From an uncultured Flavobacteriaceae bacterium (GTDB lineage: Bacteria > Bacteroidota > Bacteroidia > Flavobacteriales > Flavobacteriaceae), in the NCBI GenBank assembly GCA_947489085.1, contig CANLCJ010000001.1:124001-188000 (forward strand): a stretch of DNA of 64,000 nt. Direction: 5' to 3'. Numbering within the stretch: position 1 is the stretch's first letter; every line of letters begins with the position of its first letter. Under the pieces are notes generated by a model. It was not told where the DNA came from, made no database searches, and saw only the letters and a program-made list of their open reading frames with translations. The translations under genes and the position numbers were made by a program. Below are positions 52,754 to 62,561 of this stretch, one piece after another.

Positions 52754-53848
52754 ATGAAAAATCTTATTAAAATCATCATTTTCTTGCTCGTAACAAGCGT
52801 TGTGGCACAAGAAAAAAAACATGTACAACCCTTAAAACGTGTTATACCTGTAAACATCTCTTCTGCAGAAAGAAGTGTAGCCACTGTTTACGAAAAAGCA
52901 TTACCAGCAGTAGTAACTATATTTACATCGAGTACAGCGCCTTCAGAAAAAGGATTACGTAAAGGTAACGGTTTGGGCTCTGGTGTATTAATTTCAAACG
53001 ACTGCCACATCCTTACAGCAGCACACGTCGTAGCTGGTAATTCAGACATCTTGGTAAAAACTCAAGACGGCAAAATGCGTAAAGCAATCGTGCTTTTTAG
53101 TGAGGAAAACGCAGATATTGCTTTACTTAAACTAGACATACCAGATAGTACACTTGTACACGCAACCCTTGGGGATTCAGACAAGCTAGCAGTGGGACAA
53201 AATATTTATGCCATAGGCAGCCCTTATGGAATGGAAAATTCATTTTCGTCAGGTATTATTTCTGCTTTTAGAGGCTTTAATAAAATTTATGATGGTACGG
53301 TTAAAGTAGAGTTTATACAGACAGATGCGGCTATAAACTCAGGTAATAGTGGTGGGCCACTTTTTAACTCTAACGGAGAAGTTATAGGTATTGCTTCCAG
53401 TATCCTTACCGTTTCAGGCGGTTTTCAAGGTATCGGTATGGCTGTTACTATTAACACGGCTAAAGATTTATTGTCTTTTGAAAATAGACCTTGGATAGGT
53501 GTAAACGGTTTACTGCTTGTGCGTAAAGAACTAGAGCACCTCTTTAACCATTCCTTAGAAGGAGGTGTACTAGTACAAAGTGTAGCTATAGGCAGTCCAG
53601 CCCATAAAGTTGGACTTAGAGCAGGAGACATCAAAGCAGTCGTAAATGGTCGCGAGTTGTTTTTGGGAGGAGATCTCATTGTGTCTATAGAAAACCATAA
53701 CACCTGCCATATAGATTGTATGGAAGCTACAAGACATTTACTCCAAGATAAAGATAATCTGGAAATCAAGTATATGAGAGACGGCCAGATGTTAACTGCG
53801 GTTCTGGATGTTTCGGAATCTCGTAAAAACTTTTTAGAAAAAAAGTAA
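52754..53848 (+). CDS. Trypsin-like serine protease with PDZ-like C-terminal domain (Deg/HtrA type)
   Basis: This 364-aa protein has a signal peptide (MKNLIKIIIFLLVTSVVAQ) and a trypsin-like domain with the catalytic triad His91 (LTAAHVV), Asp121 (NADIALLKL) and Ser199 (NSGNSGGPLF). A PDZ-like domain (about 260-350) then has the segment VAIGSPAHKVGLRAGDIKAVVNG but also an unusual insert with CHIDC. HtrA proteases degrade or refold damaged periplasmic proteins; this one has a single PDZ-like domain. The gene is alone, with long non-coding gaps on both sides. Confidence 0.9.
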   Translation: MKNLIKIIIFLLVTSVVAQEKKHVQPLKRVIPVNISSAERSVATVYEKALPAVVTIFTSSTAPSEKGLRKGNGLGSGVLISNDCHILTAAHVVAGNSDILVKTQDGKMRKAIVLFSEENADIALLKLDIPDSTLVHATLGDSDKLAVGQNIYAIGSPYGMENSFSSGIISAFRGFNKIYDGTVKVEFIQTDAAINSGNSGGPLFNSNGEVIGIASSILTVSGGFQGIGMAVTINTAKDLLSFENRPWIGVNGLLLVRKELEHLFNHSLEGGVLVQSVAIGSPAHKVGLRAGDIKAVVNGRELFLGGDLIVSIENHNTCHIDCMEATRHLLQDKDNLEIKYMRDGQMLTAVLDVSESRKNFLEKK

Positions 53849-54597
53849 AATCACCATTGTAAAACCAAACAGATGCATACTGCCCAACAAAGCAACATTA
53901 CTGTTGGTGTATATATGCACAGTAACAGAGGAGCTAGTTTCTAGTTTGTAACTAGTATCGAGTTGGAGTAAGCAAGCAGAACATCTATAAGAAACACTTT
54001 TACATAATTGTAAAAGTGTTTTGTGTTTTACACGGCCTTTGTTAGGAAATTTAGCAATACCGTTAAGCCCTTTTAGTATTATTGGGGCTTTTAGAAGCTC
54101 TCTATCTTCCGTTTCTCCGAGTTAATAGCCGCCAGTAGCCTCCAATGCCTCAGTCCGTTTTTTAATCATATCAACATTAGGTTGTACTTCATCTGGTTTT
54201 AAAAATTAATTGTTACGATATATCGATTCAAGCAATCAAGGAGATTCAAAGATAAAATTACATGTTAATATTAAAGGACGACTTAACGACTGTTTAGGAG
54301 TCATTTTTTTGTGATAAGATCTAATAGTTTTAAGGTATGTTTTGACATTTAAGCTCAAGCAAAACAAATAATTTTTAACTGTAATGTGCTGTAGTTTTAC
54401 GAGATGTGTGTTTTAAGAAAACTGTAAAATACGAACCCAATCAATGCATATAATGTAGCGTTTCGCATAGTAGTTTGCAATATATTTAGCATTTGTATCT
54501 AAAATAAAAACAAGTACTTCGGGAGATAACGTATTGAACATCGTAATACAATAAATTTTTGGTCCTTTAAATTGTAACAGGTGCATACTTTAGTGGT
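53849..54597. other. 749-bp non-coding region with terminator and faint gene relic
   Basis: A 13-bp perfect hairpin (AAACACTTTTACA / TGTAAAAGTGTTT, 53992-54021) with TTTT after it on the plus strand looks like a terminator about 145 bp after the protease gene. On the minus strand near 54140-54215 a short frame ending KRTEALEATGGY resembles the C-terminus of a lost protein. No other structure was recognised. Confidence 0.45.
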
Positions 54598-55503
54598 ATG
54601 ACATCAAAAAAACAATTCTGGACAGGTATAGCAATAGGAGTATTAGGAGTAGTACTCTTTTCTTCAAAAGCAGTTATGGTAAAATTGGCATATAAGTACA
54701 ATGTAGATGCCATAAGTATTTTATTATTAAGAATGCTCTTTGCGTTTCCTTTCTACGTCGTAATAGCGCTATATCAAAAAACAAAAACACCAAAGCAGAA
54801 CACAATTACAAAACGCGACTACATGTGGTTGGTGTGCTTTGGTGTTGTAGGCTATTATTTGGCAAGTTACTTCGATTTTGTAGGGCTAAAGTATATAAAA
54901 GCGAGTTTGGAGCGTATTATTTTGTTTTTATATCCCACCATTGTATTGCTGCTTAACAAAATTGTTTTCAAACAAAAAATAAATAGATTACAAACCCTAG
55001 CTATAGGTTTAACTTACGTAGGAATAGTTATTGCGTTTTGGGATGAGTTAAAACTATCTGGAATACAATCGCTAATAGGAGGTGCTTTTATTGTATTAAG
55101 TGCATTTACCTATGCATCTTATTTAGTAGGCAGTGGTTGGCTAATACCCAAATTTGGTGTAGTTAAGTTTACAGCCTATGCCATGTTAGTGTCCTGTTTA
55201 TGCGTATTTATACATTACAGTATTATAAGTACATTAAATTTATTTAACCTAGAAAAGGAAGTCTATATCTTAGGCTTTTTAATAGCTGTTTTTGCAACTG
55301 TTATACCATCGTTTTTGGTATCAACATCCATAAAAATGATTAATTCATCCAATTTTGCTATTGTATCAGGTATGGGACCTATATCTACCATTATTTTAGC
55401 TTCTATTTTTTTAAGTGAAACCTTAACACTGTTACAATCTGTAGGCGCATTAGTTGTAATTGCAGGCATACTTATTGTGTCTTTAAATAAGTCTGAAAAC
55501 TAA
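54598..55503 (+). CDS. EamA-family drug/metabolite exporter (DMT superfamily)
   Basis: This 301-aa inner-membrane protein has ten hydrophobic helices arranged as two EamA repeats. The first starts FWTGIAIGVLGVVLFSSKAVMVKLAYKY, and the second contains GAFIVLSAFTYASYLVGSGWLIPKFG and ends with SGMGPISTIILASIFLSETLTLLQSVGALVVIAGILIV. Such carriers export amino acids, sugars or drugs, but the substrate cannot be predicted. It stands before parE without close coupling (119 bp). Confidence 0.93.
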   Translation: MTSKKQFWTGIAIGVLGVVLFSSKAVMVKLAYKYNVDAISILLLRMLFAFPFYVVIALYQKTKTPKQNTITKRDYMWLVCFGVVGYYLASYFDFVGLKYIKASLERIILFLYPTIVLLLNKIVFKQKINRLQTLAIGLTYVGIVIAFWDELKLSGIQSLIGGAFIVLSAFTYASYLVGSGWLIPKFGVVKFTAYAMLVSCLCVFIHYSIISTLNLFNLEKEVYILGFLIAVFATVIPSFLVSTSIKMINSSNFAIVSGMGPISTIILASIFLSETLTLLQSVGALVVIAGILIVSLNKSEN

Positions 55504-55622
55504 ATCTAAGCACCTTAATACACGATTTTAAAAGGTATTGTTAATTACTTTGTAAATCTGCTTTTTTATTTTTTAATTGGTTGTGCTATATTAGCGTACA
55601 ATCCGCAAACCTACATCTCTTT

Positions 55623-57476
55623 ATGGCAGAACAAACAAAATACACCGAGGATAATATACGTTCATTAGACTGGAAAGAGCATATTAGAATGCGGCCAGGA
55701 ATGTATATAGGAAAACTTGGTGATGGATCTTCTCCTGATGATGGCATCTACATTCTCTTAAAAGAAGTTTTAGATAACTCCATAGACGAATTTGTCATGG
55801 GAGCAGGAAAAACAATAGAAATTTCCATCCAAGGCAGTAAAGTAATTGTTAGAGATTACGGGCGGGGGATACCATTAGGAAAGGTTGTAGATGTAGTATC
55901 TAAAATGAATACAGGTGGAAAGTACGATTCTAAAGCCTTTAAGAAATCTGTAGGACTAAATGGAGTAGGTACAAAGGCCGTAAATGCACTTTCCAACTAT
56001 TTTAGAGTAGAATCTAACAGAGACGGAAAATCGGCATCTGCAGAATTTGAGCAGGGTAACCTTACTAACCAAGAACTTTTAGAAGACACATCGCGTAGAA
56101 AAGGCACAAAAGTAACCTTTGTACCAGATGAAACTATTTTTAAAAACTATAAATACCGTAACGAATACATCGTAAAGATGCTGAAAAACTATGTGTACCT
56201 AAACCCAGGGCTTACCATAGTTTTTAATGGCGAAAAATATTATAGCGAAAACGGCTTAAAAGATTTATTGGCAGAAAAAATAAACGAAAGCGATTTACTA
56301 TACCCAATAATACATTTACGCGGCGACGATATAGAAATAGCATTAACCCATAGCAAAACACAATACAGTGAAGAGTACAACAGCTTTGTAAATGGACAAA
56401 ATACAACGCAAGGAGGTACGCACTTAACAGCCTTTAGAGAAGCCATAGTAAAAACCATAAGAGAATTTTATGGAAAAACCTACGATGCCTCAGACGTTAG
56501 AAAATCTGTAGTTAGTGCCATAGCAATAAAAGTTATGGAACCAGTGTTTGAGAGCCAAACCAAAACAAAATTAGGCTCTACAGATATGGGAGGCGAATAC
56601 CCCACAGTAAGAACCTATATTAACGACTTTGTAAAAACCAATTTAGACAACTATTTGCATAAAAATGCAGATACAGCAGAGAAGTTACAGCGAAAAATAT
56701 TGCAAGCAGAGCGCGAACGTAAAGAACTATCTGGTATACGAAAGCTTGCCAAAGACCGAGCAAAAAAAGCAAGCCTACACAACAAAAAATTAAGAGACTG
56801 CCGTGTGCATTTTGGAGACACAAAAAACGAGCGTAATTTAGAAACTACATTGTTCATTACAGAGGGCGACTCGGCATCAGGAAGTATAACAAAATCCAGA
56901 GATGTTAACACCCAAGCCGTGTTCAGCTTAAAAGGAAAACCCTTAAATTGCTACGGTTTAAGTAAAAAAATTGTTTACGAAAACGAAGAGTTCAACCTTT
57001 TGCAAGCCGCTTTAAATATTGAAGAATCTCTAGAAGACTTAAGATATAATAATGTGGTAATAGCCACCGATGCCGATGTAGATGGAATGCATATTCGTTT
57101 ATTGCTCATTACCTTCTTTTTACAATTTTTTCCAGAAGTTATAAAAGAAGGCCATCTTTACATTCTGCAAACACCCTTATTTCGTGTACGTAACAAGAAA
57201 GAAACTATATATTGCTATACCGAACAAGAACGTGTTAATGCTATAGAAAAATTAAAACCTAAGCCAGAAATTACAAGATTTAAAGGTTTAGGTGAAATTT
57301 CTCCAGACGAATTTCAACATTTTATAGGAGACGATATAAGACTAGACCCTGTAATGTTAGACGATAACATGTCAATAGACGAATTACTGGCATTTTACAT
57401 GGGCAAAAATACCCCAACGCGACAAACTTTTATCATAGATAATTTAAAAGTAGAGTTAGATTTAATTAAAGAATAA
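55623..57476 (+). CDS. parE: DNA topoisomerase IV subunit B
   Basis: This 617-aa protein is the ATPase subunit of topoisomerase IV (gyrase-type), which decatenates chromosomes after replication. The start is the ATG at 55623 ([30 protein letters not shown]). The GHKL ATPase motifs [18 protein letters not shown] and [12 protein letters not shown] are seen, and the Toprim motif EGDSASGSI and [12 protein letters not shown] follow. The C-terminal part ends in LDLIKE. It is shorter than many ParE proteins, as in other Bacteroidota. A phytanoyl-CoA dioxygenase-like gene begins at the base after its stop, between it and parC. parE rather than gyrB is chosen from the parC neighbour. Confidence 0.94.
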   Translation: MAEQTKYTEDNIRSLDWKEHIRMRPGMYIGKLGDGSSPDDGIYILLKEVLDNSIDEFVMGAGKTIEISIQGSKVIVRDYGRGIPLGKVVDVVSKMNTGGKYDSKAFKKSVGLNGVGTKAVNALSNYFRVESNRDGKSASAEFEQGNLTNQELLEDTSRRKGTKVTFVPDETIFKNYKYRNEYIVKMLKNYVYLNPGLTIVFNGEKYYSENGLKDLLAEKINESDLLYPIIHLRGDDIEIALTHSKTQYSEEYNSFVNGQNTTQGGTHLTAFREAIVKTIREFYGKTYDASDVRKSVVSAIAIKVMEPVFESQTKTKLGSTDMGGEYPTVRTYINDFVKTNLDNYLHKNADTAEKLQRKILQAERERKELSGIRKLAKDRAKKASLHNKKLRDCRVHFGDTKNERNLETTLFITEGDSASGSITKSRDVNTQAVFSLKGKPLNCYGLSKKIVYENEEFNLLQAALNIEESLEDLRYNNVVIATDADVDGMHIRLLLITFFLQFFPEVIKEGHLYILQTPLFRVRNKKETIYCYTEQERVNAIEKLKPKPEITRFKGLGEISPDEFQHFIGDDIRLDPVMLDDNMSIDELLAFYMGKNTPTRQTFIIDNLKVELDLIKE

Positions 57477-58427
57477 ATGATATTAAAGCAGTACAAAATA
57501 ATAACTCAACTTTACAACCTGTTTAACAAGAAATATTTGAAACATAATATTCCCTTATTTAAAAAATATGGCTTAGATAAAAAATACTACTCTTCAATTT
57601 CAAGCCAAGACTTTAAAGGGCTTCAAGAAGATTTAAATATCTACGATGTTAACAACTCTAAGGATTTACTGCATAAAGACCCTAATTTTATGCGTTTAGA
57701 AACGCATATTCAAAAAGCAATATTAAATTGGTCAGACAATGGATATGCTATAATTAGAAGTTTTTTTTCACGAGAAGAAGTAGATACTATTAACAACGAA
57801 ATAGAAGATTTAATAGATACAGGAAAACTAAAGATAACTTACGATAAGAGCAGATACATGTTTGCCAATCGATTGTCTAAGTTTATAGACAATCTTGCAA
57901 AACACAGAATGCAACCAATATTAGAAGTTTTGTTGAAGAAAAAGATAACACTTTTTCAAACTATAAATTTCAAAACAGGAAGCGAACAAAGCACGCATTC
58001 TGATTCTATTCACATGACAACTTTCCCCAAAGGTAACCTCATCGCAGTTTGGGTAGCGCTTCAAGACATAACAGTAGAAGATGGCCCTTTGCACTACTAT
58101 CCAGGATCTCATAAACTCGATTATATAATGAACGAGGATTACGATAATTCGGGAACACGCTATAAGTTAGGAAATAAAACATATTCCAATTACGGAGAAA
58201 AAATACAAGAGGTTATAGATTCAAGTAAAATTGAAAGAAAACAATTCTTGGCCAAAGCAGGAGATATTCTTATCTGGCATGCAAACCTTTTGCATGGAGG
58301 CGATAAGATTAATGTAGAAGGTAATACAAGAAAAAGTATGGTGTTTCATTATTATGCAGACGATGTTATATGTTACCATGAAATTACTCAAAGACCCACT
58401 TTAAAAGGTAAATTAAATCACAACTAA
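57477..58427 (+). CDS. Phytanoyl-CoA dioxygenase (PhyH) family Fe(II)/2-oxoglutarate oxygenase
   Basis: This 316-aa protein has the PhyH double-stranded beta helix. The 2-His-1-carboxylate iron site is THSDSIHM (HxD) and WHANLLHGG (distal His), followed by RKSMVFHYYAD with the 2-oxoglutarate-binding Arg. The segment VWVALQDITVEDGPLHYYPGSHKL is diagnostic. PhyH oxygenases hydroxylate lipids, amino acids or secondary metabolites. The start is the ATG immediately after the parE TAA (TAAATG), so it is translationally coupled to parE, and parC begins 25 bp after it. Substrate unknown. Confidence 0.9.
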   Translation: MILKQYKIITQLYNLFNKKYLKHNIPLFKKYGLDKKYYSSISSQDFKGLQEDLNIYDVNNSKDLLHKDPNFMRLETHIQKAILNWSDNGYAIIRSFFSREEVDTINNEIEDLIDTGKLKITYDKSRYMFANRLSKFIDNLAKHRMQPILEVLLKKKITLFQTINFKTGSEQSTHSDSIHMTTFPKGNLIAVWVALQDITVEDGPLHYYPGSHKLDYIMNEDYDNSGTRYKLGNKTYSNYGEKIQEVIDSSKIERKQFLAKAGDILIWHANLLHGGDKINVEGNTRKSMVFHYYADDVICYHEITQRPTLKGKLNHN

Positions 58428-58452
58428 AAATTACAGGTTTACACAATAAATA

Positions 58453-61104
58453 ATGATAGAAGAAGACAACGACGACTTAACAAACGCACAAAACGACGAA
58501 CCACAAGAAACCATAACCCGTGTAACGGGTATGTACAAAGATTGGTTTTTAGATTATGCCTCTTATGTTATTTTAGAACGTGCAGTGCCAGCAATCGAAG
58601 ATGGCTTTAAGCCTGTACAACGTCGTATCATGCATTCTATGAAAGATTTAGACGACGGACGCTATAACAAAGTAGCAAACATTGTGGGGCACACCATGCA
58701 ATACCACCCCCATGGCGATGCTAGTATAGCAGATGCCATGGTACAAATAGGGCAAAAAGATTTATTAATAGATACCCAAGGTAACTGGGGTAACATACTA
58801 ACAGGAGATAGTGCAGCAGCATCCAGATACATAGAAGCTAGGATTTCTAAATTTGGATTAGATGTTGTGTACAACCCAAAAATAACAGAATGGCAAGCCA
58901 GTTACGATGGGCGTAGAAAAGAACCTGTAAACTTACCAGTAATGTTTCCGCTACTATTGGCACAAGGCGGAGAAGGTATAGCAGTAGGTTTATCTACTAA
59001 AATACTACCTCATAACTTTATAGAACTTATAGAAGCCTCTATAAAGCACCTTAAAGGAAAGCGATTTACCATTTTACCAGATTTTCCAACTGCAGGGATC
59101 GCAGATTTTTCAAATTACAATGATGGTAATCGGGGGGGAAAGGTACGTATACGCGCCAGAATAGCACAAAAGGATAAAAATACCTTGGTAATAACAGAAT
59201 TACCTTATGGTACAACCACCACATCTTTAATAGATTCTATTTTAAAAGCCAACGACAAAGGCAAAATTAAAATAAAGAAAATAGAAGACAACACCGCTGC
59301 AAAAGTAGAAATATTAGTGCATTTGCCATCAGGACTGTCACCAGATAAAACAATAGACGCCCTTTACGCTTTTACAAGTTGCGAATCTTCAATATCCCCT
59401 TTAGGCTGTGTTATAGAAGATAATAAACCACTATTTATAGGTGTTTCTGAAATGCTGCGCCGCTCTACAGATAATACAGTTCAGCTTTTAAAACAAGAGT
59501 TGGAAATAAAGTTAGGCGAGTTCGAAGAACAATGGCATTTTGCTTCGCTAGAACGTATTTTTATAGAAAATAGAATCTATAGAGACATAGAAGAACAAGA
59601 CACTTGGGAAGGTGTTATCGCAGCTATAGACAAAGGGTTACAACCACATATCAAGCATTTAAAACGTGCAATAACCGAAGATGATATTGTGCGCTTAACC
59701 GAAATTAGAATAAAACGCATCTCTAAATTCGATATTGATAAAGCACAGCAAAAAATAGATGCTTTAGAAGCTCAAATAGCAGAAGTTAAACACCATTTAG
59801 AACATCTAATAGATTACGCTATAGCTTATTTTACAAGACTTAATAAAGATTATGGCGAAGGCAGAGAACGCAAAACAGAAATAAGCATTTTCGACGATGT
59901 AGATGCTACCAAAGTGATTATAAGGAACACAAAACTATACGTAAATAGAGAAGAAGGTTTTATAGGCACATCTTTACGTCGCGACGAGTATGTTGGAGAT
60001 TGCAGCGATATAGACGATATAATCGTGTTTACCAAAGACGGTAAAATGGTGGTTACAAAAGTAGATTCCAAAACATTTATAGGTAAAGATATTATACACG
60101 TAGCCGTATTTAAGAAAAAAGACAAGCGTACCATATATAATATGATTTACCGAGATGGCAAAAAAGGCCCTTCGTACATTAAACGCTTTGCAGTTACAAG
60201 TATAACGAGAGATCGTGCTTACGATTTAACTAATGGAAATAAAGGATCTGTTTTATTGTATTTTACAGCAAACCCCAATGGAGAAGCAGAAGTTGTATCC
60301 ATAAATTTAAGGCAAGCCGGAAGTATAAAAAAGCTGAAGTGGGACATCAACTTTGCAGATATTTTAATTAAAGGGCGAACATCTAAAGGAAACTTAGTTA
60401 CAAAGTACCCCATTAAACGAATAGAATTAAAAGAAAAGGGCGTATCTACATTAAAACCAAGAAAAATATGGTTCGATGAAACTGTACAACGAATTAATGT
60501 TGATGGAAGAGGAGAACTTATAGGAGAATTTAAAGGAGAAGATCAACTTCTTGTGATACAGCAATCTGGAGTGTTAAAAACAGCCGTTCCAGAAGTTACC
60601 ATGCATTTCGATAAAGATATGGTAGTGCTAGAAAAATGGAATCCTAAAAAGCCCATATCTGCCATATATTACAATGGAGAAAAAGAGATGTACTACGTAA
60701 AACGCTTTTTAGTAGAGCACGAAGGTAGAGAAGAACGTTTTATTCCAGAGCATCCAAACTCACAATTAGAAATAGTATCAACAGACTGGAGGCCTGTTGC
60801 AGAAGTTGTTTATGCTAAAGAACGAGGCAAAGACCGAAAAGAAAATCTAGAAATTGATTTAGAAGCATTTATAGATGTAAAAGGAATCGCAGCGCAAGGA
60901 AATCAATTAACAAAAGATAAAATAAACCAAATAAACCTTTTAGAACCTTTGCCGCAAGAGACAGAAGAAGAGGAAGACTCTAATATAGAAGCTGAAAACC
61001 AAATAAATACTACAGATACAGCAGATTCAAATCAAAAAGCCCAAGACGATCCATCAAATACCAACGAAGATCCAGAGGATGATGGGCAAACGGCATTATT
61101 TTAA
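58453..61104 (+). CDS. parC: DNA topoisomerase IV subunit A
   Basis: This 883-aa protein is the DNA-breaking subunit of topoisomerase IV. The winged-helix region shows FKPVQRRIMHSM and HPHGDASIADAMVQIGQ, and the active-site Tyr is Tyr126 in AASRYIEAR. The beta-propeller C-terminal domain follows, and a long acidic tail (EEEEDSN...DPEDDGQTALF) ends the protein. The residue corresponding to the quinolone-contact Ser80 of E. coli ParC is Ala90. The gene ends 3 bp before a 160-bp repeat. Confidence 0.95.
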   Translation: MIEEDNDDLTNAQNDEPQETITRVTGMYKDWFLDYASYVILERAVPAIEDGFKPVQRRIMHSMKDLDDGRYNKVANIVGHTMQYHPHGDASIADAMVQIGQKDLLIDTQGNWGNILTGDSAAASRYIEARISKFGLDVVYNPKITEWQASYDGRRKEPVNLPVMFPLLLAQGGEGIAVGLSTKILPHNFIELIEASIKHLKGKRFTILPDFPTAGIADFSNYNDGNRGGKVRIRARIAQKDKNTLVITELPYGTTTTSLIDSILKANDKGKIKIKKIEDNTAAKVEILVHLPSGLSPDKTIDALYAFTSCESSISPLGCVIEDNKPLFIGVSEMLRRSTDNTVQLLKQELEIKLGEFEEQWHFASLERIFIENRIYRDIEEQDTWEGVIAAIDKGLQPHIKHLKRAITEDDIVRLTEIRIKRISKFDIDKAQQKIDALEAQIAEVKHHLEHLIDYAIAYFTRLNKDYGEGRERKTEISIFDDVDATKVIIRNTKLYVNREEGFIGTSLRRDEYVGDCSDIDDIIVFTKDGKMVVTKVDSKTFIGKDIIHVAVFKKKDKRTIYNMIYRDGKKGPSYIKRFAVTSITRDRAYDLTNGNKGSVLLYFTANPNGEAEVVSINLRQAGSIKKLKWDINFADILIKGRTSKGNLVTKYPIKRIELKEKGVSTLKPRKIWFDETVQRINVDGRGELIGEFKGEDQLLVIQQSGVLKTAVPEVTMHFDKDMVVLEKWNPKKPISAIYYNGEKEMYYVKRFLVEHEGREERFIPEHPNSQLEIVSTDWRPVAEVVYAKERGKDRKENLEIDLEAFIDVKGIAAQGNQLTKDKINQINLLEPLPQETEEEEDSNIEAENQINTTDTADSNQKAQDDPSNTNEDPEDDGQTALF

Positions 61105-61107
61105 ATA

Positions 61108-61267
61108 GAACTCATCTTAACTTTTTGTTTTTAACCGAAAATGAGTTGAAAATTTAACCAGATAAGGCACTTTTTGAAGTTCATAGCAGCGCTACGGACG
61201 AAAAAGTAACGTAATATAGGTGAATTTCAGCCATTTTTTAGGAAATAGAAAAAGTCACGACGAGTTC
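61108..61267 (+). repeat. 160-bp dispersed repeat, subfamily A, copy 2
   Basis: It begins GAACTCATCTTAACTTTTT, and the reverse complement of its right end reads GAACTCGTCGTGACTTTTT. The core reads TTTGAAGTTCATAGCAGCGC. It aligns over the full length with the reverse complement of 9433-9592. It starts 3 bp after the parC stop, in the same orientation, and may act as the parC 3' end. Confidence 0.88.
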
Positions 61268-61477
61268 ATAGTATAGTATTGCCTTAAATGAATAGATTTT
61301 AAAAATATATTTCTCAGTACTAGGACAAATGCAACAAATATGTAGAATTTGAATCATTTGTTTTACGCCTTTTTTACTCATATACAATAGTTTAGCCAAA
61401 AGTAGTGTCGCAAAAATCACGTTAAAAAAGAGATTTTTAGTGGCAAACTATAATTAACTAAATACAAATCAATTAAT
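61268..61477. other. Intergenic region upstream of the T9SS protein gene
   Basis: The 210 bp between the repeat and the next gene are AT-rich, with no exact promoter match and no repeat recognised. Confidence 0.35.
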
Positions 61478-62311
61478 ATGAGAAAAATTACTTTACTAGT
61501 TTTAGTAGCAGCTACAACTTTGGCAAATGCACAAACCGTATTGTTTAATTACGAAGATGTAGGAACAGATTTTCAATTTTGTTTCGATGCTCCAGACCCA
61601 GACCAATGTACATCGAATGCGCCACAGGTAAATAACGATACAACTGGCGCAAACCCAACCGCAAATTTTTTCGAAACCACAGCCCCTACCACAGGGGGCG
61701 ATTTTAGTTATGGTTTCCAAGCGCAACTTTTGGGAGGCGATTCAAACCAAGCAGGTTTACCAACTATAGACGGTAATGGCGCCTTTTTAACCATAGCATT
61801 TCGAGCAAGTTCCAACCCTACAGGAGATATCCCATTAGTGGCTCAACTTATAGGTCCGGATGAAGCTGCAAGAATAGATGCTTTTAATTCGTATACAGCC
61901 ACAGATGGTTCTTGGCAACTTATTGAGTTTGATTTTACAGGGGGTATTATAGCCAATGGTTTTACTAATGCCACACCAATTCGTCGTGTCGGTTTTTTTG
62001 CCGCTCAAGGCGCAGCAAACGGTTTAACTTATGGTGTGGATGAAGCTATATTAAATACCGAAGCCACCTTATCCTCTAACGATTTTAGCATTAGCGAATT
62101 TACAGTTTGGCCAAATCCAGGAACATCAACATTACATATAGGCGGTAACGTTAGTAACGAAACAGTAAGTATTTATGATGTAAGAGGCGTGCAAATAAGT
62201 TCGAAAGTAATATCAGGACGTTTAAACACTGTAGATATAAGCGCACTTTCAGAAGGGGTTTATGTCTTAAAGTTTCAAAGCGGGACATCCTATAAATTTA
62301 TAAAGCAGTAA
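61478..62311 (+). CDS. Secreted protein with T9SS type A sorting domain
   Basis: This 277-aa protein has a signal peptide (MRKITLLVLVAATTLANAQ), a beta-rich central domain (about 22-195, with FNYEDVGTDFQFCFDAPDPD and WQLIEFDFTGG), which could be a carbohydrate-binding-like sandwich, and a C-terminal sorting domain (about 205-277, FTVWPNPGTSTLHIGGN and LSEGVYVLKFQSGTSYKFIKQ). It is exported through the type IX system to the surface. The central domain is not assigned to a known family. A terminator follows. Confidence 0.85.
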   Translation: MRKITLLVLVAATTLANAQTVLFNYEDVGTDFQFCFDAPDPDQCTSNAPQVNNDTTGANPTANFFETTAPTTGGDFSYGFQAQLLGGDSNQAGLPTIDGNGAFLTIAFRASSNPTGDIPLVAQLIGPDEAARIDAFNSYTATDGSWQLIEFDFTGGIIANGFTNATPIRRVGFFAAQGAANGLTYGVDEAILNTEATLSSNDFSISEFTVWPNPGTSTLHIGGNVSNETVSIYDVRGVQISSKVISGRLNTVDISALSEGVYVLKFQSGTSYKFIKQ

Positions 62312-62331
62312 ACACAACCAGCTAAATAGCT

Positions 62332-62367
62332 AAAAGGGTAGTATTGAAATAACAATACTATCCTTTT
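62332..62367 (+). terminator. Rho-independent terminator after the T9SS protein gene
   Basis: AAAAGGGTAGTATTG and CAATACTATCCTTTT pair almost perfectly around AAATAA, with T residues after. Confidence 0.8.
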
Positions 62368-62561
62368 ACTTTTTATAAGATTTGGTGCTTTATTAAAACA
62401 GCATTGGGTACAGCACGTAAATTTACAAGCGCATAAAATGGGTTAAATTGGCAAGCACGAACACTTTTTGAAGCTGAGGTTTTATTTTGCTAAAATATGC
62501 TGTGCTTTTAGTTTTTTTATAAGGCTTAAACCTATACTTTTATGCGTTTATTTGCTAACAG

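Noticed and set aside
54136-54215. Short minus-strand frame ending KRTEALEATGGY
   Set aside because: Only about 26 codons are open after an upstream stop. It may be a relic, but no family was recognised.
55581-55622. TTG-initiated extension of parE
   Set aside because: The added 14 residues are unlike ParE, and the ATG at 55623 gives the typical N-terminus.
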